From the NCBI GenBank assembly GCA_011109175.1, contig RDEW01000013.1, positions 1,051,771-1,115,770 on the forward strand: DNA of 64,000 bases, in the 5' to 3' direction. A program made the translations under genes and the position numbers. The notes under the pieces were generated by a model. It was not told where the DNA came from. It did no database searches and worked only from the letters and a program-made list of their open reading frames with translations. Positions 33,531 through 45,083 of the stretch are shown here, one piece after another. Position 1 is the first letter of the stretch; the number at the start of each line of letters is the position of its first letter. Source of the stretch: Dicyema japonicum. Its lineage: Eukaryota > Dicyemida > Rhombozoa > Dicyemidae.

Positions 33531-34739
33531 CAATACAAAGTCTTGCCCTCTTAGGAACTCAAGCCAACCCCCTTTGACTCATATCCCTCATTTCATTCAA
33601 AATGAGATAAAAACACATTCACAATATCATACACATTATTAGGATGCGCCTAAGCCAGTGAGTACCATCAGTATAAGCAAACGTCCATTGGCTGAGCTAA
33701 ATTCTCAGATTCAACATTTTCGAGTATCATTTCCAATTTAGAATGGAACACGCGGAGAATCAACGGTTTACAACGGGAAGATGTGGGCATCCTCTTATCA
33801 TTTTTTCGCCTTTCCCAGAGATTAGCATTATTCCAGGAAAGGCCATTAAAACTGTCTTGGCTAATATTACTTCAAATCTAGAAATGGAGGAGCCACTGGG
33901 ATTCACAGACACTATGGCTTCTGAGGGTAAGCCCAGTCACTTGACTTCCTGTTAATATACCACACTCTCGACGATGTTTTTAGGAAAAAAGAAATCTATA
34001 TACGTGGCGTCCTTGACCATCAAATTTACGTGTAGAGGTGACATAGAAGATGGAGTCGATTGTTTTGAGTTGTATCTTCGAGAAGCAAGGTGTCCCCCTA
34101 AATAGCGTAGTCCAAGTGTTCCATGAGAATCCAAATTAGGAGACCATATATGTGTTCACAATCAGACCGAGGCTGAAAGTTTCCATTTGTTTTGTGTGAA
34201 TTTAAAGTCAACTATTAAGGTCCCAAAAAAATGTGTGAATATTTTCTTTCACAGTAGATGTGAGTGATTTATTTTTTTCCTCTCCCATGGCTGTGAATGA
34301 CATAGTATTCATGGGCGAAGCAAAATAATCGGCCTGTCGTCTTAATACATAAAGACTTATGAGTCCTCGCATGGATGTTTGAAATCACATGATCATTTTC
34401 AAATTCCTAGTCATCTCATGTGGCTAGCCCACATTCGGAAGTAAATCAAGGTTAAATCAAAACACAGCAGAGTAAATAAATTGGTCCCCATTTTTTTCGC
34501 TCGATCGATAATGTTGTGCAAGATATTTTTACTCCCATCGATTTATGGTATCTAGAGGACATGGCCCACTAACAGAAGACCTAGTCCGTCGGATCCGCTG
34601 AATAATCTAAGAGGTAACGAATAATAGATGGGAGACTATGTGGATTCCAGAGCTTCTCTCGATAATTATCGTCAGAGGAAAGAGCCTTGCTATTCCAGAG
34701 ACATAAATTTTTTTTACTAAAAACAATTATTGAACAAAG
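33531..34739. other. Intergenic stretch with unassigned ORFs
   Basis: A 70-codon plus frame (33743-33955) and a 60-codon minus frame (34134-33952, containing LGLRYLGGHLASRR) are open but match nothing certain. The second weakly resembles an RT YLG box. Nothing else is supported. Confidence 0.35.
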
Positions 34740-35490
34740 AAACAAATGTTAGTTGAGGAAGCCGGCTGCGTGGATCGCGAACGAGTTTTCTCGGAGCATG
34801 GCCATTCCAATCTTTTGTCCTTCTCGTTGATTCCTTTTCTTTCTGGCAAGCATTCCTCCGAGTTGGCGCAAGAACTTACCCGTCATTGGACCAACGACTC
34901 CCGATGACTCGCGAGACATAAATTAAATTATTTTTTTATTTCCATAAGTTTTTTTTTATATTAAATAAATAGATATTTAACGCAAAAACTAACAATTAAC
35001 AACTATTGGCTGCTCTCATAATTGAGAACGCATTTCCCCTGACGATTTGCGTTCTCAATGACCTGGGTCCTTTCTCTCCTATCATTTTTCTTCTTCACGA
35101 TGAGCGATCCGATTCTGTCTAACAAGACCTGATTCCTGACGTTTCCACAACGACTGGTTCAAGAATGAACTGTTCACCAAGACATACGTATTTCTTCATC
35201 TTTAGGGTCTCAGCCTTTTCTGAAGTAAAGCCTGGGTTAGTGCTGTCACAACAAGGTTGGGAGAGAGGCTATCCACACAGGTGGCGTCCCAGGCAAGGTA
35301 TCTACCCGTTTCCCATGCGAATATAGTAGTTCCCTCCGGTCTTTGGTTGGCCGGGGCGAGTCCGTGCGGTTCCAATTGGACAGGAAATCTGGCACGCTCA
35401 AGTCCCTATGCAATAACTCCGTTGATTGCGACGTGTCTTGGACTCCTTCAGCACTGCTTGGCAGGAAAGAGCGTTTCCTTAATTATATCT
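34740..35490 (-). mobile_element. R2-like LINE relic: endonuclease in two blocks, abutting TRAPPC8
   Basis: From right to left on minus: CRSPRHVAINGVIA, QLEPHGLAPANQRPEGTTIF and GRYLAWDATCVDSLSPN (35460-35230), then after AT-rich DNA SSGVVGPMTGKFLRQLGGML and ARKKRNQREGQKIGMAM (34915-34775). The first block is more diverged than the second, so these may be two insertions rather than one split copy. The relic ends about 50 bases before the TRAPPC8 start codon, leaving TRAPPC8 almost no unique upstream DNA. Confidence 0.75.
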
Positions 35491-35540
35491 TTAATAATTA
35501 AAAAATAAAAAATAGATTAATTTATTTAAAATTTAAACCA
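35491..35540 (+). promoter_or_regulatory. Minimal AT-only leader of TRAPPC8
   Basis: Only about 50 bases of almost pure A/T separate the antisense LINE relic from the TRAPPC8 ATG. If this is the promoter it must be very short or lie inside the LINE relic. No TATA box can be told apart from the background. Confidence 0.3.
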
Positions 35541-38500
35541 ATGCAATTAAGTGATTACATTCAGCACATACACAGACCAATAATCGGTATTAAATGTTCA
35601 GAAGAAATCTACACATTATTTCCAGATTATCCTAGTATCTCCCAACTATTCGACCTTTATATAAATAAAAATCTAACACGTACTCCATATTTACCATTTA
35701 GTCCAATTTCAAGATCACAACGGACACCTAGTTAAAATTCCAGAATTTAACTTTCAATTTAAAGACATTAACTCTCTTCCTACTATCCCTGTTCAATTCA
35801 TGGATTTCCTCCCTTCTACCGACCTATCCGAAGACTCAGTGACTAATGACTTGCATAATCTTTCAATTAGAGACCAACTGCTTACCAAATGCGGTCTTAA
35901 CTACATCACTACTTTCGAGAAATTAGAATACGAGTTTTATGACAAATATATTGGGGGTGAGAGTTATATCTAATATAGTTATTTTTATTATTTCCTCCCA
36001 AGATACTAATGCCGATACTGTCAAAAAACTCAAATCAATGACCAGTCAAGTTTTTGGCGCCAATAAAGATTCATATTTATTAGTCATGATATCCCAACTG
36101 CAATTCTTATTATGAATACGGAATCTCCCACAGACACAAAATGATTGAATCTGTATCGTATGCATTTGGGCGGGCATTTACGGCTGTTTTAGACATTGAT
36201 AAGGTTGATTTATATATTTAAATAGTTGGGGGACTTTTTCTCTAATTATTTTCGTTCTTGTGTTGCCCCGTGGATAGAAAAACAGTTGAATGGTCTCCAT
36301 AACATTCTCTCAAACCGACGGGGACTACAAAAGTCATTTCTATTTGCGGCAAAGCGGATATTTTCAACCTCCAAGTCGAATTATACTACAGTAACGACTC
36401 AGTCTGGTGTAGCAAGATCAATGTAGCGTATAATTTAAATGCAAAGTTATTCTACAGACTCTGAAGAAATGCAACTCAAGAAATGGGCGGATTTTGCTTT
36501 CATGTTTCGGTTTTACTCGCTCTCTGCCGAAGCCTACACATTTCTGAGAAAAGATTTCAAGGACCATCGCTGCTTGTTCCAATATGCCAATGCTCAAGAG
36601 ATGTTGGCCATATCTACTCTCCTTGCCCCTGAACTGAACTACAACAGTGAAGCCGCGTCCCTCGCTTTTTCGTGCTATGTGAACTCATGCAAGTAAGTCT
36701 AACTCAAACCAATAGGTTCTTTCCTGCCGGCTTTCGCGCTTTTATATATAGGTTGTTACCATGGCAACCAAATCTGGGTGATTTTCTGAGTTTTACTAAA
36801 GAAATGCAATCACTGATGGAAATTGTATATGCATTTATTATGATAGAGTGACAATTTCTTTATAACTGCTCTGATTTCGAGGGAGATTGCCCTCATGTGG
36901 AAGTATCTGTTTCCTAATAGGAATGCAAAATATGTCTTCTTTATGATGAAGGCTGCCTTAGGTTTCAATCAGATTAAATTTTCTGTTTTTTCTCTATTTA
37001 TTTTTAGAAGAAATTGGCTGAACAAATTTTGTCACGTGTAAATGAACTTTGTCCTTCAAATTGGAATTTGATTAATGTTTTGGAATTTATAACTGTGTAG
37101 TCCTCAGTGACGATGAATTATGTGAGAATACTACCACCAACAGGCAACGTTGACACACTAGTTCAGTTATACTCTAATTTGGTACATTACTGCAAGGATG
37201 ATGGGGACAGACAGTTTGAATGTTTTAGAATGTTGATTAAGACAATGGTTTTTATATTTTTAAACCCAGAATCTAAAATCCGATGAGTTTGCCGACCCTT
37301 CTTACCTCTCGCTAGAATGTGAGACACGTGCGTATCTGAATTCATACGACAGTTTTATTTTCAATTAACTAGGCACTAAATCATCCTATGTGAGTGGGAC
37401 CTCTTTTATGTTAGAGTCAATTGAAGAGTCTGCCTTCCTTTACTATTCGGCTATTCGTGGTAGTACGTTGTGCCGTTCAGGAGTGGGGTTAGAATGCACT
37501 CAGGATGAGAGCATTGGAATTGGGGGTATTTACTGTCGATTTATTTAGAAAATATACGAATATTTGCTAAATTGTCAAATTATTTGGATATTTCATATGA
37601 TTATTGTAATATTTTCATGAATTGGTCATACATTGGGGAGACCACCTGTGATTTTGTCTTGGAGGAGCAGAATACTTGTGAATTTATGGAATTATCTGAT
37701 CCTATCAAACTTAGAAATATCACTAACAGTTCTGTAGAACTGAAAATGAGTGTTTGTCCCCTCAAAGAAGGTCGATTTACCCTCAAATCAATCTGTTTTA
37801 ATGTCAGGGGGACTACTTTCGACGGTCAAACAACCGATTGGTTACCCCTAAGACTCCCTCTGAATTCAATAAATTTGAGTGTGGTGGAGTCTATGCCCTT
37901 ATTAAAGGTATCGACAATACAAATTTAGATTGTACCAGCCTCAACCCGTCTATTGATCCGCAACGGAGAAATTGGACGATTAAGCTGTAATATTGAAAAT
38001 ATTGGATTAGTCAGCCTGACTAGTCCCCTTAGGATATTCACCCTACACTCCAATATTACACAAAACTCCATTCCATCCAACAACCTAGAACTGCAAAATA
38101 TTCCAATTCTTGGGTTCAAGGAGAGTTGTAATGTGGAGTTGTTTGTCAGCAATGTCCACAATGACAAATTTTGTATGCTTTTTGCTCACTGTGCCGGTTC
38201 CAAACTGTATTCTTTATTTACAGCTTAGAATTCGTATTTCACACGTAATCATTGATGTTGTCTGTAAATCGAGTGTTCGCTGTCATCTGAATACAATTCC
38301 CCCACAACTTGGAGAATTCTATTATCACCGTAAAGCATTTACACTGTCCACTAATTTCTCATCACTTTCCGTGGTAAACAGGGAAGTTTATCGTCCTATT
38401 TCAATCACGTGTTATTCAAACCAAGCTCTTATCATAAAGTTGAATGTGCAGACATACACGTGTCAAATGGAAAGTCACTGACCTTTGTGGCGTATTTCAA

Positions 38501-39220
38501 AATGGAATATGAGTCACGTGCTGTAATAAGACAGTCGAAACTCATTTTGGACGCCTCTAGTTCACTCTCTTCGGACCTGCTTGAGCAGTACTCGAGGAAG
38601 GAGCTGGAACGATTCTATGTAAAGCACCGAGAGTCTGAGAACAAATCGATGAGCACGTGGTTTGAGGAGAATAAACAAGGCCTAGTATCTGTTCAGTGGA
38701 TTGTAATTTTGTGAGTAATGTTAGATGGAAGGAGAAAATGAGCACGTGGTAGGGCAGACCCACTCATTTGTCTCATTCGGTCAAAGTAATCTTGCCATTT
38801 GTGACTCTGTTGATCAGAGTATTTCTCCAATTAGCATGGAATTGAGATTTCCGTCTGTTGTCGTGCATAATTTTTCCAAGTTTGTATTATTGGTGAGGTA
38901 GACCTTGTTTTGTGGAGGTTGAATGTATGTTGACCAACAATATGGAGAAGAATGTAACTGTGAGGCTATTCATTGATGTGGATTATATGAGGTTTGAGGG
39001 ATCACAAAGTCTTAGATTGAAAGGATTTTTTTCTGTCGGAAATAACCGTAAGAGAGTAGAGATTGGGGCATTTTGTGTTAAAAGGAGTGTATTTAGGATA
39101 GTGTTTTTTATGTCAGGGTCATTCACATTGGATTGTTTCCGTGTTTGTACTGAGGATGGTAATTGGGATCTGCCCTTATCCCTTCATAGTAATCATATTT
39201 CCATAATTTCGTCTAATTGA
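35541..39220 (+). CDS. TRAPPC8: TRAPPC8 (Trs85-like) subunit of the TRAPPIII tethering complex, 16 exons
   Basis: TRAPPC8 is a large subunit of TRAPPIII, the Rab1 exchange factor used in ER-Golgi traffic and autophagy. Exons by reading-frame logic: 35541-35679, 35702-35956, 35979-36203, 36226-36422, 36447-36692, 36716-36824, 36847-36984, 37008-37096, 37127-37247, 37270-37351, 37373-37525, 37549-37907, 37929-38206, 38229-38702, 38725-38879, 38902-39220. Introns are 22,22,22,24,23,22,23,30,22,21,23,21,22,22,22 nt. Total about 1,112 aa against about 1,435 in human. Matching blocks include SNRRGLQKSFLFAAKRIFST (human SRKGLSRSLFSATKKWFS), KKWADFAFMFRFYS, EIALMWKYLFPNRNAKYVFF, SVVESMPLLK and the end SIISSN (human IISNV). 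Two faults: an unexplained +1 shift in exon 3 (about 36085-36120) and a 1-nt deletion in exon 14 (about 38432) that the duplicate at 51176 lacks. Either this copy is damaged or the assembly is. Confidence 0.9.
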
Positions 39221-39260
39221 TTTATTTCAATAAATTTATTTATAATTAATTTTTATTTAT

Positions 39261-41491
39261 AAGGACCTTACGTCCACTTACACCTCGGAAGCTGGACGGT
39301 GTCTTGTCAAATCAATTACGGACCTAATCAGAAAAATGGTTAACGGCGACATCCCAAAATATGCCAGAGAATTGCTCTTCTCTGCAAGGCTACTTGCTTT
39401 CAATAAACCCAACGGAGGAATCGCCCCATTGCGGTCGGGAACTATTTTAGAAGACTTGCAGCAAAAGTAGCATCGACCATGGTGAGCAGACAACTCGGAG
39501 AGGAGTTCTTTCCTAAACAAATGGGTGTTAGTATCCAGAACGGATGTGAGGTTGCGGTTCATGCAGCAAGGCGTTTCTTCACACAGAAAAATATTTCAAA
39601 TGAATGCATTGGAATCAAGTTGGACATAACGAATGCCTTTAATTCTCTCAGAAGAGACGAAATTATGAAAACGTGTTGGAAGAGGGCTCCAAAGCTTTTC
39701 CCTCTTGTCAATCTATCCTATGGGGAAGATACGTCTTTGGTTTTTGAAAATGAAATTATTAAATCAAAAACGGGTGTACAACAAGGAGATCCGCTCGGAC
39801 CTCTATTATTTGCCTTGACCATTGATGAGGTTGTGAGTCAATTGATGCTCAGCTAAATCTCTGGTACCTCGATGATGCCACAATTGGAGGATCGTTCAAA
39901 GAAACATACAATTCATTACGTAAAGCGTTACCCGCTTTAAAACATTTGGGCTTGGACATCAATGTTAACAAATCAGAGCTAATAAATGTCTCATATCCAT
40001 ACACCGACTTCCTCTCTATCAAGGAGTCTTTTGAAGAACTGCTTCCTGGGATCCCGACTGTGCCAGTTGATAAATTATATTTCCTCGGATGCCCACTCAG
40101 CGAAGAAGAACTCAAGAACCATCTACTTTCCAAAAATGAAGAATTAACACGCCTTGCGAAAAGATTGTCATGTCTCGACTCTCACACATCTTTCTTCTAA
40201 TGAGAAACAACATCGGACTACCCAAGCTTTTATATCTACTCCGATGTTCACCCTGCTACGAACAATATGACATTCTACTTTCAATGGACAAGTCTCTCAA
40301 GCAAACAGTCGAGTCAATAATTAACGTCCGCTTCGACGAACTTGGTTGGAAACAATGCAAGCTTCCCTCTGGATTTGGGGGTGTCGGAATGAGATCGGCG
40401 CTGGAGGTTGCGTACCCGGCATACCTATCATCTCTCTCAAGCTGCAGTCATTTGACACGGCAAGTCCTTCATAACACAATTGGACTTTGCTGGAATGAGT
40501 CATTTGACGAAGCTTGTCGGAAATGGAACGGGTCCGGACTCAAAATCCCAGAAGACACAACGAAGCAAAGAAATTGGGATGACATTGTCTGCTCCAAAAT
40601 TTTGAAGACCTTAAGAAAGAAGCAAATCAACATCGTCTGGCTTGTTTGGTGTCAGCTTCAAGTCGAGGGAGTGGAGCATGGCTTGGTGCAATACCTTGCC
40701 CAAACCTCGGGACCTTTTTGGACGACGATTCTTTGAGGATTGGAATCGGACAAAGGCTGGGACTAGACGTTTGCCAGGAGCACCGATGCCGATGCGGGAA
40801 AACAGTCGATGCGAAAGGATTGCACCGCTGTCCTGCAGAAGAAGCGCCGGAAGGGGACCACGTCATGCTGCTCTGAATGATGTGATCGTCAGAGCTCTGA
40901 AGGCTTCAGGCTTCCCAGCACAGCTTGAACCAGTGGGTCTTGATCGAGGAGATGGGAAGAGACCTGACGGGATGACCCTTTTCCCCTTCACGTCTGGAAG
41001 ATCTTTGGTCTGGGACGCAACTTGCATAGACACGTTCTCAAGCACGAACATTTTTAAATCTGTTCAGACACCTGGAGCAGCTGCTTCGACCGCGGAAAAC
41101 CTAAAAATCAAGAAATATTCTTGCCTCGGGGATCGCTACCGATTTACTCCTGTTGCGACCGAATCATCGGGAGCCGTTGGTCCAATGACGGCTGAATTCT
41201 TGCAAGAACTCGGAGGATTGCTTGCCAGAAAGAAAAGGGATCAACGAGAAGGGCTATGGCTAAGACAAAAGATTGGAATAGCCATACTCGAGGGAACTCG
41301 TTCGAATCCACGCAGCAGGCTTCCTTAACTGATATTTGTTTAATTGTTAAAAAAAAATTTTAATTTAAAAAATCGCTGTTATTCGCGGAAACGCTTACTC
41401 CGTGATGTCAGCAGCCGCTCTCCCCATAGTTAATAAATAATATTTTATTGTTAATAAATTTTTGTTTTAAAAAAAATTTAAAAAAAAAAAA
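39261..41491 (+). mobile_element. R2-like non-LTR retrotransposon, 5'-truncated, inserted 3' of TRAPPC8 copy 1
   Basis: Frames in order: RT start (ARLLAFNKPNGGIA, 39390), then after a frameshift near 39434 NYFRRLAAKV and GVSIQNGCEVAVHAARRFF. Palm motifs are IKLDITNAFNSLRRDEIM (39610), KTGVQQGDPLGPLLFALTID (39772) and WYLDDATIGG (39862). A knuckle follows ([20 protein letters not shown], about 40768-40827), then the restriction-like endonuclease RHAALNDVIVRALKASGFPA, DGKRPDGMTLFPF, LVWDATCIDTF (40860-41045) and a C-terminus to 41328. Four frame changes make it inactive. YLDD with a C-terminal REL places it with R2/CRE/R4-type LINEs. Copy 2 at 52005 has the unbroken site, so the edges are exact to a few bases. 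No target-site duplication is evident; the 3' part (41340-41491) is A-rich. Confidence 0.85.
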
Positions 41492-42330
41492 TTAAACTAA
41501 ATTAATTTTACTTTGAGGAATTTGAGTAGTTTCCTCTGACGCTCTCGATGCCATCCAGTCTTATGCGGATCTTTGGTGACCTTTGGATCATTGAGTCGAT
41601 CTGACGGACCAGGTCGTCCGCCTGTGGGTCAAGGATTCCTGACTTCTCAACAGAAAAGGGACAAACAAATGATCTCTGAAATGTTTATGTACTTCCTTTT
41701 ATTCTGATCCCAACTTGCGTAGTTTTAGTCCGAGCTGTTGTAGCCAAATTTTTCGGAGTGTACGTGTGAGCATACGTAGCAACCCAAACCAGGTTTCGAC
41801 TATTAGCGAATAGGAAAGTCATCATCTAGTTGGTGCATTTGGCATCCTTCTGGGAGAGACAAGTGTGAAACTAAATATCAACAGAATCTACCGTAAACGA
41901 GACAAGCTGACGGGTTTTTTTCCTTTAAAATTTGGACATTGCTCTAATACAGGAAACACAAGTGTACACTTAACACCATACTAGTCGGTTCAAAAGATTC
42001 TCATTTATTCCCATGAATGGCATTATTCGAACAAACAGAGAATTCTCGATCGACACTGCTACCCAGGGAAGCTGGGACCCAATTGCGAGTAAAAAACGCT
42101 GGAAAGTGCGAAGACAGGAGATAACCAACACAGGCTTGCATGCATCATGTGGCCTGGCTTGAATGCCCATCATGTTCGTCTCTCGGAACACTCTCTGACG
42201 AAAAATTGCCCGAGGATCGGAGTGGCACTACAACTCGGATTGGATGCATGCCTGCGACAGATTCCGTTCTGGAGAGAACGTTAACAAAGAATGTCTACAT
42301 ACTCTTTCTTGCCGACGGAGCGCGGGACCG
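41492..42330. other. Duplicated spacer between TRAPPC8 and LINE
   Basis: No gene is certain. On minus at 41650-41505 an open stretch (ILDPQADDLVRQIDSMIQRS) may be a LINE end. On plus at 42140-42330 a frame (HHVAWLECPSCSSLGTLSDE) is open and ends in a region that is an inverted copy of the LINE 5' part (42327-42362 against 44724-44689). The whole is repeated at 52005-52830. Confidence 0.45.
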
Positions 42331-42439
42331 AAATCCGAAACCAATTTATTCAACAGTAAGTAAGGAGTTAGTTTAAGTGGTATTTAAACGTGTCCGCCTA
42401 TGCGGCCTGGACACTTCCAATGCACCACGTCTCCATTTA

Positions 42440-44760
42440 GTCTCCTTCTATCGTCGGATCCCATCGATCCTTTTCTCTACAATATTTTTGACCAATGTTA
42501 GAATCTTGTCTTCTTCAGTACTGAGAACATCAGAAAGCCTTTTCCCCAAAGCCAACTTTATTGCTGACCTTCTGGTTTTTTCCATAAGTAACAATTCTTT
42601 CTTTTGGCAAAAGAAAAACCATGCTTCGCATCCATGTAGCAGCTCCGGAAGAATGACTCTCATGAAGATGAACAAGAAGGTCTCCAAGCTTACAAACAAC
42701 TTTTTCGTACATAAAAGTGCTTGAAGCGCCTTCTTCCTTCTTCGTCTGATGTCCTCCGTGAAGGAACCTCTCCCGTCGATTACTACCCCTAGGTAGCGCA
42801 GTGAATTTACTTTAGGAATCTCTAGTGAGTAAGGCTGGGTCTGATGCCTCCTTAGGCGACTGACTCTTAAATGGCTGGACTTCTCAGTGGACAGTCGCAT
42901 CCCTCTCTTGGTGCACATCCGGTGGAGTTGGAAAGTCTGACAAGAATATGTTGAACAGAAGTGGGGTCAAGACAGAACCTTGTGGAACTCCCCTCTTCAG
43001 TATGATGTCTTTTGACATATTTGCTCCAACACGTACTTGGGAAGTCCGTCTGTTAGGAAGTCCTTTATCCACATGAAAAGTTTCTTTTGAATATCAGCTG
43101 CTGCTAGCCTTGATAGGAGGGCTTCGTGCCACACGCTATCAAAAGCCTTGGACAGATCTAAACATACCAGACTGATTCCTGACCTCTCAATACCATTGAA
43201 TCTAACTGGTAGATGCAGTCCGTGCATGATTTTCCAGGTCTGAAGCCACGGAAACCACTTTCTTCTAAGTGGTCGTTAAGCCTTCTAAAGATAATTCAAT
43301 CGATAATCTTGGAGATCGAACAGATGAGGCTATAGCTGAGTGGGTCCCTCCTCGATTTTCCCGGTTTCATTATCATTCTGACTATAGAAGATTTCCAGCG
43401 TTTTGGGACATGGCCATGATGAATGCTTGCATTGAATATATTCTTCAGAATGGGAAATAGAGCCTCTAGGGCATTCGCGAACAATCTCATGCTTAGATGG
43501 TCAAGTCCTGGAGCGTTAGCCTTGCTTGTCATGATTGAAGTCATGACTTCTTCCGTAGTTATTTTCATTTCAGTATCTTTGAGATCGTCCAAACAGTAGG
43601 TTAAAATTTCACGTGAAGAATCTAACATCTCCCTCGGAATAAGCTCCATCGGGTTGACCCCTGAATGCGGTCCAGTTGCTTCTTAAAGATATCTGGGGAT
43701 TCTTCCATAGAACATAGTCTACCTTCTGGCTTGGTCAAGGATATTTTTGTGTCATTCCTTTTCTGGCCAATTATTATTTTATAGAACTTCCAGAACGAGG
43801 GGTCTTTGGTGTTTAGTTTACTTTCCTCTACCCTCAAACATTGTTCTTGAGATAGTCTTGTTCCTTCTTCAATGGCTTTCTTGATTATCTTCAATTGTCC
43901 GGTCAATGCAATCCGGTCTATCCAGTCCACACATCTTCTGAGTTTGGTCCTCAGGCGATTCCTTTGATCGATCAAGGATTGAGAGCGAAAGACTGATGCT
44001 CTTTCCATGATTGGTACTTGAGGATCTCCTCCTTGCGTAAAGCATTAAGTATGTCTCCATCATGATGGAGAGTTCATTGTCTATGATGTCGATTTCACTT
44101 CGGGAATAATCTTTATCCTTCCAGTCTTTGAGGTTTCTTGATAAGTACCTTCTGTAGTGTTCTCAGTTTACTCTTGTTAGGTCGTAAACACAGAGTCCAT
44201 GGGGTCTGGAGCTAGGTTCAATAACATCTCTTGGGGTATATGGTCACTCCCGATGTCCCACATGATCATCGGCTTCTCTAAATTAGTGTAGAGCACTGGT
44301 GACACCAGGAACACCCCAAGCATGTCTCCCCCGTAGTGCGAGTAATGATTCGGTTTTTCCGATGTCAAAATCTCAAAGCCAGTCTGATTCCATCATCGTT
44401 AGTTCCGAGGCACCCATATTTAATGTTCTTGGCATTTAGATCACCCACTAGGATAGACATATCGTTTCTTGTGAAGAATTCTTCAATTTCTGTGGAGCCC
44501 TTTCTGAGGTCTTTTGAATACATTCTACCGGCGTGTATCCAACAGCCACAGCATATCACCTCGACGGAAACAAATTCACAGTGTGTATTCGCGGTATGGG
44601 GGAAGCAAGCTTCGCAACACACACCAAGATACAAAAATAAGCATTATATCTTGCCCCTTGTAAGGGCGTCCCAGATATAAAGCTGGAAAGAACTGTTGAA
44701 TAAATTGGTTTCGGTTTCGGAGCACGGGACGTTCCCCGAGCCATGACGTTTTCTACGGGC
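42440..44760 (-). mobile_element. Jockey/CR1-superclade LINE lacking its YADD box (unit 1)
   Basis: Right to left on minus: AP-endonuclease (HCEFVSVEVICCGCWIH, SILVGDLNAKNIKYGC, about 44600-44400; SDHIP near 44240), a linker (FWKFYKIIIGQKRND), RT (KANAPGLDHLSMRLFANALE, VPKRWKSSIVRMIMKPGKSR, LVCLDLSKAFDSVWHEALLS, ILKRGVPQGSVLTPLLFNIF), then directly MCTKRGMRLSTEKS, LRYLGVVIDGRGSF and LPELLHGCEAW. Between LFNIFLSDFPT (about 42940) and KRGMRLS (about 42910) the segment that should hold YADD is missing in every copy (unit 2: 52870-55260; unit 3 retains only the endonuclease to early RT). A YADD fragment lies separately at 45240-45470. The element cannot reverse transcribe. Confidence 0.85.
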
Positions 44761-45083
44761 CTTCAGAGCCGGAGGGTTTTTTGTTCAACTGAAACCCTTC
44801 AGCTTGGACAGAGGCGATGGGAAGAAGCAAGATTAGTGTCATAATTCCAGCCTTCGCAATCCTGACTTCTTAACTAAAAAGTTTTACTAGTTTTCATTAA
44901 AAAAATTATAGCGAAAAAATTAAATATTAGAATTTTAACTAGCAAAGTTAAATTAAAAAAATTAAAACATGAAGATGTTTTCCCCAACTAATTATGTGAC
45001 CCTGGTATTCCATATTACAGATACAAGGAATGTCCAGTGTTCCTTAGACGTTTCCACCGTTTTCCTGTATCTACTGAGTTTTT

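Noticed and set aside
40863-41051. Minus-strand ORF over the R2-like endonuclease (and similar at 5317-5505)
   Set aside because: Antisense shadow of the conserved endonuclease coding strand; motifs lie on plus.
42389-42416. GTGTCC..GGACAC hairpin as a terminator or SINE-like 3' end
   Set aside because: The stem is short and the similarity to the SINE (GCCTATGCGG) is about ten bases; no support beyond that.
44336-44680. Plus-strand 114-codon ORF (and 54848-55174)
   Set aside because: Antisense of the LINE endonuclease, whose GDLN and SDH motifs read on minus.
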